64,000 nt of DNA from Chryseobacterium jejuense (GTDB lineage: Bacteria; Bacteroidota; Bacteroidia; Flavobacteriales; Weeksellaceae): positions 95,444 to 159,443 of the forward strand of contig NZ_JAGIPR010000011.1 of the NCBI RefSeq assembly GCF_017877355.1, given 5' to 3'. Both the position numbers and the translations under genes were made by a program. The notes beneath the pieces are model-generated. The model saw only the letters and a list, made by a program, of their open reading frames with translations. It did no database searches and was not told the origin of the DNA. Numbering within the stretch: position 1 is the stretch's first letter; each line of letters begins with the position of its first letter. Positions 8,094 through 17,139 of the stretch are shown here, one piece after another.

Positions 8094-9479
8094 ATGAAAA
8101 AAATAGCATTAGCATCAGGAATACTATTGCACTTATTTTGTATTAAGGCACAGGATACAATTCAGCCTCGAAATCTTCAACGAGATATTGCTTTAATGAA
8201 TACCAATTTACCGATAAAGGAATCTACTCCTTTTTTCAAAAAGGAATGGGTAAAAAAATCTGTAGCTCCCGCCATTCTTTTTACTGCAGCAGCAGCTACA
8301 TGGGGAGAAAAAGAAAATATCCGTGAGGTAAGAAACCGATACCTTCCTAACTTCAAAGTTAAATATGATGATTATCTTCAATATGCTCCTGCCGTAGCTG
8401 TTTACGGTCTAAAACTCGGAGGTGTAAAAGGAAGAAACAACATTGGAAGAGCCACTTTATCTTATGGAGCTAGTTTAGCCATAATGGCAATTTTAGTCAA
8501 TTCGATTAAATATACTGCAAAAATTGAGCGTCCGGATGGATCTAAAAATAATTCTTTCCCATCAGGACATGCTGCTATGGCTTTTACCAATGCCAGTTTC
8601 CTACATAAAGAATATGGGATGGTAAATCCTGCCTACAGTATTGCAGGATATGGTTCTGCCACTATTACAGGACTTGGGAGAAATTTAAATAACAGACACT
8701 GGGTTCCAGATATCCTTGCCGGTGCCGGGATTGGGATTATATCAACAGAACTGGGTTATTTTTTTATTGATAAAATTTATAAAAACAAGGGAGATAATTT
8801 AAGTATCTTATCAAGAATACAGGGAAATGATTACCCCTCTTTTCTTTCTCTAAAAATGGGTACAGCACTGGGTACCACCAACTTCCTGAAAGAATCGGAA
8901 TTGGATGACAAAAAGCAAATTGGCTTTGAAGGCGGGCTGGAAGGAGCTTATTTCTTTTCAAAAAAATGGGGTGTGGGAGCAGATGTCACCTTCAGTAGTT
9001 TCCCTATTAAGTCTCAAAGAATAACCTTTGATGACGAACAGGATTTTGGTGACCATGAAATTAAAACCCAATCTATGGGCTTCCTATCTGCAGGAATTGG
9101 GCCTTATTTTTCTCATGAACTCTCAGACAAATGGCAACTTACTTTAAAAATAACCGGCGGGTATGCTGCTACTGCCAGTGGAAAAGTATTTGTAAAAGGA
9201 AATGAAATAGACACTCCTAACCACGAGCTTCAGATTGCCAGATACAAACCCAAACCGGCTTTCCGTTGGAATACAGGAGCTTCTATGACTTATAAGTTTA
9301 ATCCGGGATTAGGTCTTACTTTCTATACAGATTACAATCAGATTAACTCTACGATCCGATATCACTTCAGCGATGAGATTAAGGAAAGCGCTGAGCTAGA
9401 TCAGGAACTGAACAATCTGATTGCTAAAGAAAAAATCAATTATATTACTTTAGGTCTAAGATTAACCGCCTATTTTTAA
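8094..9479 (+). CDS. PAP2-family phosphatase fused to an outer-membrane beta-barrel-like domain
   Basis: This 461-aa protein has a signal peptide (cleavage near KAQ-DT at about 20). Residues about 135-210 carry the PAP2 phosphatase signature: K-x6-RP (KIERP, R146-P147), PSGH (156-159) and R196-x5-H202-x3-D206. After about residue 240 the sequence alternates polar and hydrophobic residues with aromatics (FLSLKMGTALG, FLSAGIGPYFS, ITLGLRLTAYF at the end), as in small outer-membrane beta-barrels. PAP2 enzymes dephosphorylate lipid phosphates such as undecaprenyl pyrophosphate or phosphatidate. The fused barrel suggests action at the outer membrane on lipid A or a related lipid. That localisation is inferred. 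The gene is monocistronic, with a shared terminator at 9484-9512. Confidence 0.85.
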   Translation: MKKIALASGILLHLFCIKAQDTIQPRNLQRDIALMNTNLPIKESTPFFKKEWVKKSVAPAILFTAAAATWGEKENIREVRNRYLPNFKVKYDDYLQYAPAVAVYGLKLGGVKGRNNIGRATLSYGASLAIMAILVNSIKYTAKIERPDGSKNNSFPSGHAAMAFTNASFLHKEYGMVNPAYSIAGYGSATITGLGRNLNNRHWVPDILAGAGIGIISTELGYFFIDKIYKNKGDNLSILSRIQGNDYPSFLSLKMGTALGTTNFLKESELDDKKQIGFEGGLEGAYFFSKKWGVGADVTFSSFPIKSQRITFDDEQDFGDHEIKTQSMGFLSAGIGPYFSHELSDKWQLTLKITGGYAATASGKVFVKGNEIDTPNHELQIARYKPKPAFRWNTGASMTYKFNPGLGLTFYTDYNQINSTIRYHFSDEIKESAELDQELNNLIAKEKINYITLGLRLTAYF

Positions 9480-9483
9480 AATA

Positions 9484-9512
9484 AAAAAGCCTTCAGAGTC
9501 TGAAGGCTTTTA
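9484..9512. terminator. Bidirectional terminator between convergent genes
   Basis: A near-perfect hairpin aaaagccttcaga/tgaaggctttt has A's on the left and T's on the right. It serves the PAP2 gene (+) and the M1 peptidase gene (-). Confidence 0.85.
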
Positions 9513-9515
9513 CGT

Positions 9516-11381
9516 TTATAAAGTTTTACTGTTGTCTTCCGGAGTATAATCCATAAAGAGATCCCCGTCCAGCTTTACAGATTTTACTTTTTTCTTAATC
9601 GGAATCACAAGATCAGTTAATTTTTGATCTTTTTCCCAGACAGACGGTGAAAAATGTAATTTCTCCGTAGTTCCGTCTTCATAAGATAATACTGTATCAA
9701 ACGGAATAGCAAACCCACCTACATTTGCTACATTCACTGTAAGCAAATCATTCATTTGAGATGCACCTGCAACCTTTAAATCAATATAATTATTGGTATA
9801 AAACCAATTCTGAAAAAACCAGTTCAGATTTTTCCCGGAACCTGTGTTCATAGAGTTGAAGTAATCCCATGGCACCGGATGTTTTCCATTCCATTTGTCC
9901 ATATAATGATGTAATGCTTTTTTGAATAATTCATCACCCAGATAATCCTTTAATGCAAGATAAGACAGTGATGATTTTACATACGAATTGTTTCCGTATC
10001 CGGAACCACTTACCTGCGTACTCATTGTAATAATTGGCTGATCCTGTTCTGCTGAAGGATCATTGATCCATTTTTTTACACGGAAGTTTTTATAAAAATC
10101 TTTAGCTTTTTCTTCACCATTTTCATCAATTCCAATCAAATATTCTAAGGTAGTTGCCCATCCTTCATCCATAAAGGCATATCTCGTTTCATTAATCCCC
10201 ATATAGAAAGGGAAGTAAGTATGTGCAATTTCATGATCTGCAGTAAGTCTGGCATCCTGAAGGTCATCCGGAATACTGGTATCATTAATCATCATCGGAT
10301 ATTCCATATCTGCATACCCTTGAATTGCCGTCATTACATTATAGGGATATTCTACTCCTGGCCATTTTTTGGAAAACCAATCCAGGTTATAACGCATCCA
10401 GTCTACATAATGTTCAAAATCTTTCGCTCCTGCTTTATATCCCGCCTGAACACTTGCTCTTTTGGTTTTCAGCTGAACACTTGCTGCATCCCATACATAA
10501 TGGTTACTCAATGCAAAACAGAAATCTGTAATGTGATTGGCTTTAAATTTCCACACATTCCACTTATTCTGCTGGGTAACTTTTCCGGACTTCATCTCCT
10601 GTTCTGTAGCAATATGCATCAGCTTATCACTTTTCAAGGAAGCTTTATATCTTTTTAAATATTCAGGTTGAAGAACCGCTTCTGGATTCAGGAAATCTCC
10701 GGTTGCCCATACTACATAGTTCTTTGGCGCTGTAATGGCAAAGCTATAATCATTAAAGTCATTGTAAAACTCCTGCCTGTCTGAGTGTGGAAGCATATCC
10801 CATCCGTTATAATCATCATACACAGAAATTCTAGGAAAAGAATAAGCTACATAGAATGTTTCAGGATCAATCTGCCCTTCTCTTCCACTCTGTACAGAAA
10901 GGGGATACTCCCATTCAATCTTAACCTCAGCTTTTGACTTTGATTTTAAAGATGATTTTAATTTTATTTTTTCAACAGTTCCCCAATCATCACTATTGAT
11001 ATCGTATTTTTCACCATTTACAATAAATGATTTGATCTTAAGCCCTGCAGACAGAAAATCTTTAGAAACGGATCCTGATCTTGGAGACTGCGGCTTGTGC
11101 AGATTATTTACAAATCTTATGGCTAATTCATTGAGATTATCCGGACTGTTATTGGTATAAACAATCGTTTCTTTTCCTGAAACAGTCTTTGTATTAGCAT
11201 CTACTTTTACTTCAACATTATAAATTCCTTTATTTTGCCAGTAGTTCTTGCCCGGTGCTCCAGAAATATCTCGGGTTCCTCTTTCATAAGCTCTCTTAAT
11301 ATTTCTCGGCATATACAATTCCTGAGCAGAAAGTTGAAATAATGAAACAACTACCAGCATTCCGGAAAAAATTCTCTTCAT
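9516..11381 (-). CDS. Secreted M1-family (gluzincin) metallopeptidase
   Basis: This 621-aa protein has a signal peptide ending near SAQ (residue 20). The M1 zinc site is H383-E384-x2-H387-x18-E406 (DHEIAHTYFP ... DEGWAT), and the substrate-binding motif is an ADMEYP variant of GxMEN at about 357-362. An N-terminal beta-saddle domain precedes the thermolysin-like domain. It probably acts as a periplasmic or surface aminopeptidase. A similar M1 protein is encoded at 18267-20201. Both share the SxxxGxPGxxYWQN segment after the signal. There is no T9SS tail. Confidence 0.9.
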   Translation of the reverse strand: MKRIFSGMLVVVSLFQLSAQELYMPRNIKRAYERGTRDISGAPGKNYWQNKGIYNVEVKVDANTKTVSGKETIVYTNNSPDNLNELAIRFVNNLHKPQSPRSGSVSKDFLSAGLKIKSFIVNGEKYDINSDDWGTVEKIKLKSSLKSKSKAEVKIEWEYPLSVQSGREGQIDPETFYVAYSFPRISVYDDYNGWDMLPHSDRQEFYNDFNDYSFAITAPKNYVVWATGDFLNPEAVLQPEYLKRYKASLKSDKLMHIATEQEMKSGKVTQQNKWNVWKFKANHITDFCFALSNHYVWDAASVQLKTKRASVQAGYKAGAKDFEHYVDWMRYNLDWFSKKWPGVEYPYNVMTAIQGYADMEYPMMINDTSIPDDLQDARLTADHEIAHTYFPFYMGINETRYAFMDEGWATTLEYLIGIDENGEEKAKDFYKNFRVKKWINDPSAEQDQPIITMSTQVSGSGYGNNSYVKSSLSYLALKDYLGDELFKKALHHYMDKWNGKHPVPWDYFNSMNTGSGKNLNWFFQNWFYTNNYIDLKVAGASQMNDLLTVNVANVGGFAIPFDTVLSYEDGTTEKLHFSPSVWEKDQKLTDLVIPIKKKVKSVKLDGDLFMDYTPEDNSKTL

Positions 11382-11500
11382 AATAATCTCTTTTTTAGAT
11401 AAGTATCAAAAATAGCGAAAATGTAACATCAAGCGAGAATTTCTTTTATGATAAAGTTTTATGGTAATTGGTTTTTAATTTAAAATATTCTAAAAAGCTA

Positions 11501-11640
11501 GAAGCCAGAAGATGGAAGTCATCAACAACAGCTACTTTCTCTTTTTTAAGGCAATTTAATTGTATAGTGACTATAAAGACGATAACTAAAATAGCTTCCA
11601 GCCCTCAATCTTAGTTTCCCTAACCCAAACTCAGGTTAAA
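11501..11640. repeat. Dispersed intergenic repeat, copy A
   Basis: About 140 bp with the ordered elements GAAGCCAG..TGGAAGT (11501), the 17-mer GGCAATTTAATTGTATA (11550-11566), CTTCCAGCC (11595) and a terminal GGTTAAA. The same order and spacing recur at 18082-18242. The outer GAAG and CTTC elements are inverted relative to each other. Confidence 0.7.
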
Positions 11641-14005
11641 GCCTGTCCTGTTCAGATGCTTTTCTAATTGTTTTGGCATTCTTTACGGATTGGTTTCCAA
11701 AATTATATTTCAACGACAATGTGAACCCTTGAGTATCTGCATAATCCAGAAAATAATTATCCTGATTGGCATACTTGGTAACGATCTTTTGACGTGTGGT
11801 TCTGAAGATATCATTCACAATAAATGCAGCCTCCAGTTTTTTATTGAAAAACTTTCTATTCATCACGAAATAGGCAGACCAACTACTGGAAATTCTGAAA
11901 GGGCCCTGTACTTCCGGAGAATTATAATGATGTCCCAACTCCATTTTCCAATCATTATTTTTATCCAAAGTAAAGCTGGTAGAAATATTGGATCTCAAAT
12001 TCCATACTTTATTTTCGTGCAACATTCCATCCACTCCGTTGAAATAATTTTCATTGCGCTCCAGATTTTCAGAGAGAACAACATTCCACCAAGGCTTTAT
12101 TTGAAAATTTTTATACAGACTGAACCCAAATGCCTGTCCTTTTTCAATATTCGTAAAATGATAAACTACATTATTGGCTTCTGGTACCTGATACGATATT
12201 TCCATAGAAGGATATAATTCTTTACGGTAATACAGATCCAGATTCCAATCTTTCCAGGAATAGGTAAGATTAAGATTATGAATAATAGTAGCTTTTAATT
12301 GAGGATCTCCCTGAAAGTAAGAAAACAAATTATAATAAGATTTTGCCGGGTTCAGCCATGAGTAAGAAGGCCTGCTGATTCTTTTCCCATAAGAAAACCC
12401 AAATTCATGTTTATTTTCTGTGGTATACTGAGCGTAAAAGGTTGGAAAGAAATTCCAGTAATTATTTTTATTACGGTTATAAGGCTCCGAAACAATTCCT
12501 TCAAGGTCTGTCATTTCAGCACGAAGACCTCCTTTAAAATTCCATTTCCCTATATTATAAGATAAGGAAGAATATAGAGCGAAATTATATTCTTTATATT
12601 CAAAAATACTGCTTTTTTCAGGTCTGAATTCCATGAATCCATTTTCATTATCAGAGAAGTCAAGCTTGCTGTTTGTTTTTACAAAGCTATATTTTGCCCC
12701 GGATTCTACTTCCAGCTTTTCCCCTTTCCATTGATAATCCAATTGGGTGGAATACAACTGAACATCAGCCTCATTCTGAGTCAGAAAATGATCTTTTCTT
12801 GGAAGCTGACCTACAAAATCCAGATCAGTAGTTACATTCTGGTATTTACTGGAATTATTACCGGTAAAATAATTGATCCAGGATAAATTGCTTTTTTTAT
12901 TCAGTTTTCGATCTATCTGAAAACTTACTGAATTATTAATGGAACTTGATTCATGATCATTCAGCGTTCTATAATGAGATTCTACAATATCCTGACTGTT
13001 ATAAATTAATGTAGGCACATCGTATACTCCATAGGACTTTGGAGAAAAAAAACCTGAATAGTTGAGGCTTAAGCTGGTTAAACTGTCCAGCTCATATTCC
13101 ACATTAAAATTCAGGGTATTCTGGTTAATGTTTTTATCCTTCCTATTCATTGTGCTTATCCATATAGTCTCACTTTCGGGATAACGGACATAATCGGATC
13201 CTTCCCGGAAATAAGTTCCCATCCCTTTATAATAGCTTGCCATAATGGAGAGCTTATCCTTCTTATAATATTGCGACAGTCCGAAAACTGCTTTTGCATA
13301 CTGTGTTTGAACATATTTTGAAGACAGAATTCCACGATAGCCTTCAATCTTATTCTTTTTCATGACGATATTTAGCACGGCACTTCCCGAAGCTTCATAT
13401 TTTGCCGGTGGATTGGTAATTACTTCTATAGATTTCACCTCGTCTCCTTGTGTATTTTCCAAAAGATTTTTAAGTTCATCACCGGTCAGCATTACTTTTT
13501 TATCATTAATTGTAACCAGAATTCCTGTACTTCCTTTCACGATTAGCATATTATTATTTACCGTAACACTGGGTGTATTCTTTAAGATTTCCCATGCATT
13601 GAGTGATGAAATATTACTATTTTCCACATTGAACTCCAGACGATCTACCTTTCTTGTCACCAGTGGTTTCCGTTTGGTCATCACAACTCCTTCTATTTCC
13701 TGGAATTCCTTTCTGAGAATAATTTGTAAAGCTTCAGGTTTTTCCAGATTAAGATTCTTTTCAAATAAAAAATATCCATCGTTCTTCACCACAAGCCTTA
13801 CATTTTGTTCTTTAATACCTTCAAGAGTGAAACTTCCACCACCATCGGTTTTTAACTCTTTAATTAATTCATTTCTGAAATTATACAGAGCAACATTTAC
13901 TGCTGAAAGTTTTTCATTTTCGGTATTCATTACCGTTCCTGCAATTTTTTGTTTTTGAGCCAGCATCATCATGGGAAGACACAGAAAAAGAAGAGTTTTG
14001 TTCAT
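11636..14005 (-). CDS. Outer-membrane beta-barrel (TonB-dependent-receptor-like) protein with carboxypeptidase-regulatory N-domain
   Basis: This 789-aa product has a signal peptide (MMMLAQ at about 16). A CarboxypepD_reg-like beta-sandwich follows (IAGTVMNTENEKLSAVNVALYNF, about 20-105, written with its first 20 residues as the key region). Next come a plug-like segment (SSLNAWEILKNTPSVTV, VKSIEVITNPPAKYEASG) and a long aromatic-rich barrel ending in LSLKYNFG. It belongs to the 'outer membrane beta-barrel family' close to TonB receptors, though no TonB box is evident. It lies 184 bp downstream of the GLPGLI gene on the same strand and faces a divergent two-component system. The likely role is transport or assembly at the outer membrane; the substrate is unknown. 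Confidence 0.85.
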   Translation of the reverse strand: MNKTLLFLCLPMMMLAQKQKIAGTVMNTENEKLSAVNVALYNFRNELIKELKTDGGGSFTLEGIKEQNVRLVVKNDGYFLFEKNLNLEKPEALQIILRKEFQEIEGVVMTKRKPLVTRKVDRLEFNVENSNISSLNAWEILKNTPSVTVNNNMLIVKGSTGILVTINDKKVMLTGDELKNLLENTQGDEVKSIEVITNPPAKYEASGSAVLNIVMKKNKIEGYRGILSSKYVQTQYAKAVFGLSQYYKKDKLSIMASYYKGMGTYFREGSDYVRYPESETIWISTMNRKDKNINQNTLNFNVEYELDSLTSLSLNYSGFFSPKSYGVYDVPTLIYNSQDIVESHYRTLNDHESSSINNSVSFQIDRKLNKKSNLSWINYFTGNNSSKYQNVTTDLDFVGQLPRKDHFLTQNEADVQLYSTQLDYQWKGEKLEVESGAKYSFVKTNSKLDFSDNENGFMEFRPEKSSIFEYKEYNFALYSSLSYNIGKWNFKGGLRAEMTDLEGIVSEPYNRNKNNYWNFFPTFYAQYTTENKHEFGFSYGKRISRPSYSWLNPAKSYYNLFSYFQGDPQLKATIIHNLNLTYSWKDWNLDLYYRKELYPSMEISYQVPEANNVVYHFTNIEKGQAFGFSLYKNFQIKPWWNVVLSENLERNENYFNGVDGMLHENKVWNLRSNISTSFTLDKNNDWKMELGHHYNSPEVQGPFRISSSWSAYFVMNRKFFNKKLEAAFIVNDIFRTTRQKIVTKYANQDNYFLDYADTQGFTLSLKYNFGNQSVKNAKTIRKASEQDRL

Positions 14006-14138
14006 GATTACATTTTTAAAAATGATATAAAACAGGACTATACCTTATTTTTACAGGGCAAAATTCCATATTGAGCAGGAGAATTTCGGTTAACGAAAGG
14101 TTAATGATGGGTTAACGTCTGTTTTGCTTAAAAAATGG

Positions 14139-14170
14139 AAAAGCCTGAATCGGATCATTCAGGCTTTTAA
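14139..14170 (-). terminator. Hairpin terminator downstream of the GLPGLI gene
   Basis: A 12-bp perfect stem (aaaagcctgaat/attcaggctttt) with a 6-nt loop lies 20 bp past the GLPGLI stop. Because it also precedes the barrel gene at 11636-14005, it would separate or attenuate transcription between the two. Confidence 0.75.
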
Positions 14171-14189
14171 AGTCAATAGGAATTATTTT

Positions 14190-15023
14190 TTATGGATAAG
14201 GAATTGCTTTATCCAGTTCTATCGGGTTATAATATTTTTTTATATTCACCTGTGTCTGTTTGGTTAGCCCTGCAAATTCTTCTTTACTTTTGATTTGCTT
14301 ACCTTCAATTCGGACATTCCAATCCGGTTGAAACTCTGTTCTCATTCTCGCATAGGGATCGTTATAAAACTCAAGATTTAGTTTTATCCATTTCTTAAAA
14401 CTAATAGTGATGGGATCCAATGAATAATGTTTTTCGAGAAAACCTTTTGTATCATATGTCTTTGGTAGATTAACATTCCGCGAGAAAGAATAGATAAAGT
14501 CTTTTTTATCATCTTCCACATACAAAACCAATCCTGGCAACCCTCTGAATTTATAAGGACCTTCAGGAATATTAATATTCGGAGTAAACCAAGCGGTCCA
14601 GTTTCTTCCACCAAAGTTTGCCGTTGCTTTCTGCAGATTATAGTTATTGATTTTTTTAGTTTCTGTCTCTATTTTCCACTGAATATTATCCTCTGTTTCA
14701 AAAACATAATAATAAGGCATCATCCTGATTTGAAAATAATTTTTATTTTTATTAGAGTTCCTTTTCCGAATGATCGTTTGTTCTGAGAGGCTGGTATGTT
14801 GGGATGACATCCCACCATGAAGGATATTCAGAGAATCATTTACCAGAAATTCAAGTTCATAGAATTTTACTTCTTCCGGGTTAATATCCAGTACCATTTC
14901 TTCTTTATCATAAGTTGCATCATGAGGATCCGGTCTGTATTGAAGCTCATAGATGAACCGATAGGTCTGCGCATTCGTAATGATCCCCATCAGTATCACA
15001 AAAAAGGCAATCTGTTTTTTCAT
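14190..15023 (-). CDS. GLPGLI family protein
   Basis: This 277-aa exported protein has a signal peptide cleaved near TNAQ-TY (about 19). It carries the diagnostic FRGLPGLVLYVED motif in mid-protein, preceded by the typical WTAWFTPNI(N)IPEGPYKF block. The family is specific to Bacteroidota and its molecular function is not established. Members are often found next to TonB-receptor-like barrels, as here (11636-14005). The start is divergent from the histidine kinase at 15141, with about 117 bp between them, so the kinase/regulator pair is a candidate controller. Confidence 0.88.
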   Translation of the reverse strand: MKKQIAFFVILMGIITNAQTYRFIYELQYRPDPHDATYDKEEMVLDINPEEVKFYELEFLVNDSLNILHGGMSSQHTSLSEQTIIRKRNSNKNKNYFQIRMMPYYYVFETEDNIQWKIETETKKINNYNLQKATANFGGRNWTAWFTPNINIPEGPYKFRGLPGLVLYVEDDKKDFIYSFSRNVNLPKTYDTKGFLEKHYSLDPITISFKKWIKLNLEFYNDPYARMRTEFQPDWNVRIEGKQIKSKEEFAGLTKQTQVNIKKYYNPIELDKAIPYP

Positions 15024-15127
15024 AAAAATAGTCTATTAATCTTTTAAAATTAAGAAAAACCATATAAATTATAAGGTTAATGAAAGGTTAATGATAAAAA
15101 TTCGATTTCAGTGAAATACTAAAGTTT

Positions 15128-15135
15128 TATCTTTG
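15128..15135 (+). promoter_or_regulatory. TAnnTTTG -7 element of the two-component operon
   Basis: TATCTTTG is an exact match to the Bacteroidota -7 consensus, and ends only 5 bases before the kinase ATG at 15141. This would give a leaderless or nearly leaderless mRNA. No clear TTTG is seen 17-23 bp upstream. Confidence 0.5.
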
Positions 15136-15140
15136 TTTCG

Positions 15141-16460
15141 ATGATATCTAATAACAAAAACCTGATTTATATTTTTACCATACTATTCCTCTTTCTGCTG
15201 GGAATTCAGGTTTATTTTATGTATAAAACCTATCAGGTTAAAGAAAGGGAAATATACAGATCCGTAGATAAGGGTATCTCAGTCTATACCGATCAGGTGG
15301 TGAATAATCATTCTGCTAAAGATTCAAAAGACGATTCTCTGCAAAAGAATATTATCAGATACTATAACAAAAATCTCAGTAAACAGGATTTTTTAAAATA
15401 TTTGGTAAATGAAAAAAAACATTCTGGTAAGAATTTAACAGCTTACATCAATGAGCGCCGAAAAAAAGACGGATATATCATCTGTGTAAGAATTCAATAT
15501 ATTCAGCTTCTCCACCTTCCGGACAGTATCAAACTGATACAACAACCGGTTATCTTTTATGAAACAAAAGATAAGGTTAGAAAACCAGCTATTACCAGCA
15601 TCGGAACATGGAGAACATCCTCTACTCAAGAAACAACAGGGAAAAATGCTATTAATGGAATGGATTCATTTCATGTTGATACCCAAACAGAAATTGAAAT
15701 TGAAAATATAAAAAGTCTTGTTTTCAGAGAGATTATTCTATTAATTATCTGCTGTATCATCTTGCTTGCAAGTGTTCTTCTATTGTATATTTTCACTGTC
15801 AAGAACCTCATCAAACAACAAAAACAGGTAGAAGTTCTCCACACTGTTGTGGATAACATTTCACATGAGTTTAAAACCCCAATAGCCACCTTAAAAATAG
15901 CATCCAAAACGTTGAAAAAAGGCTGGAATCCAGACACTCTTCCATTAATTGACCGACAAATTACAAGACTGGAAAGCCTGATGTTACAGCTTCACAAGGA
16001 TGAAACACCGGAGGAAATGACCTCTATACAACCTGAAAATTGGGACTTCTTTGTTCAGGATCTGGCCTTCACTTATCCGAAGATAGAGTTTAAGTTTGAA
16101 AACACAATTTCCAGACAGCTTCCTTTTGATAAAAACCTTATGGAAACGGTGGTAAAGAATCTCTGTGAAAACAGTATAAAATACGGAGCTTCCGTTGTAA
16201 CAGTTAATACCAGTAATTCTGCTCAACATCTGAAAATTGAAGTTTCTGATAACGGTCAAGGTATGGAAAGTAAAGAACTGAAGAACATTTTTGAAAAGTT
16301 CTACAGAATACAAGCTAATAATATTCATAACAGCAAAGGGCTTGGGCTTGGGCTGTATTTTGTAAAGGAAATCATTACATCCTATCACGGCAAGGTTGAT
16401 GTTTCCAGCCAACCCGGCACTGGAAGTACTTTTAAAATAACCATTCCTTATGAAGACTAA
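15141..16460 (+). CDS. Sensor histidine kinase (OmpR-partner type)
   Basis: The 439-aa product has TM1 at about 8-28, a periplasmic sensor region at about 30-195, TM2 at about 197-219 and a HisKA domain with H242 (SHEFKTPIATLK). The HATPase domain has an N-box (NLCENSIKYGA) and G-boxes (SDNGQGM, GLGLGLYFVKEI). The periplasmic region has no recognisable domain. Its gene overlaps the regulator gene by 11 bp. It is divergent from the GLPGLI gene. A second kinase of the same layout lies at 21938. The likely stimulus is envelope-related. Confidence 0.92.
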   Translation: MISNNKNLIYIFTILFLFLLGIQVYFMYKTYQVKEREIYRSVDKGISVYTDQVVNNHSAKDSKDDSLQKNIIRYYNKNLSKQDFLKYLVNEKKHSGKNLTAYINERRKKDGYIICVRIQYIQLLHLPDSIKLIQQPVIFYETKDKVRKPAITSIGTWRTSSTQETTGKNAINGMDSFHVDTQTEIEIENIKSLVFREIILLIICCIILLASVLLLYIFTVKNLIKQQKQVEVLHTVVDNISHEFKTPIATLKIASKTLKKGWNPDTLPLIDRQITRLESLMLQLHKDETPEEMTSIQPENWDFFVQDLAFTYPKIEFKFENTISRQLPFDKNLMETVVKNLCENSIKYGASVVTVNTSNSAQHLKIEVSDNGQGMESKELKNIFEKFYRIQANNIHNSKGLGLGLYFVKEIITSYHGKVDVSSQPGTGSTFKITIPYED

Positions 16461-17136
16461 AATTCTACTGGCAGAAGACGACTCCGATTTCGGAACCATC
16501 CTTAAACAATATCTTGAACTGGAAGATTTTGACGTCAGCTGGTTCCAAAATCCTGAAGATATCATCCCATTTCTTTCTACTGATTTTTCTTTTCAGATGG
16601 GTATTTTGGATGTTATGATGCCTAATATTGACGGTTTCTCTCTTGCTAAAATAATACTAAAAGAGAAAAATGACTTTCCGCTTTTATTTTTAACGGCAAA
16701 GAACCAGAAAATTGACCGATTAACCGGATTAAAAATAGGGGCTGACGACTATATTGCCAAACCATGTGATCCTGAAGAACTGGTATTGAGAATAAGAAAC
16801 ATTCTGAAAAGAACCATACCACCCATTACAGAGTCTCAGGTGAAAATAGGGGAATACTCTTTGGACACTCAAAAACTTCTGCTATCCCACCCCAACGGTA
16901 CTGTACGCATGACTGTTCGTGAGCAGGAACTGCTCTTGTACCTTCTGAAGCATAATCACTCCACCATTACAAGGAATAATATTCTGGATAACCTGTGGGA
17001 AACCAATGATTATTTTACAGGAAGAAGCCTTGATGTATTTATCAGCAGACTGCGCAAGTATTTTAGTAATGATCCGGAAATAAAAATCCAATCCCTCAGA
17101 GGAATTGGATTTGAAATTAATTTTCCAACCAATTAG
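16450..17136 (+). CDS. OmpR/PhoB-family response regulator
   Basis: This 228-aa protein has a receiver domain (E9-D10-D11 acidic cluster, phosphoacceptor D54 in LDVMMPN, conserved Lys in YIAKP) and a C-terminal winged helix (LTVREQELL-like region, then GRSLDVFISRLRKYF, ending in LRGIGFEI). The start overlaps the kinase end by 11 bp. It is a paralog of the regulator at 23195, sharing DDYF-x-GRSLDVFISRLRK. The gene ends 4 bp from the convergent gene at 17140, with no obvious terminator between them. Confidence 0.93.
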   Translation: MKTKILLAEDDSDFGTILKQYLELEDFDVSWFQNPEDIIPFLSTDFSFQMGILDVMMPNIDGFSLAKIILKEKNDFPLLFLTAKNQKIDRLTGLKIGADDYIAKPCDPEELVLRIRNILKRTIPPITESQVKIGEYSLDTQKLLLSHPNGTVRMTVREQELLLYLLKHNHSTITRNNILDNLWETNDYFTGRSLDVFISRLRKYFSNDPEIKIQSLRGIGFEINFPTN

Positions 17137-17139
17137 CTT

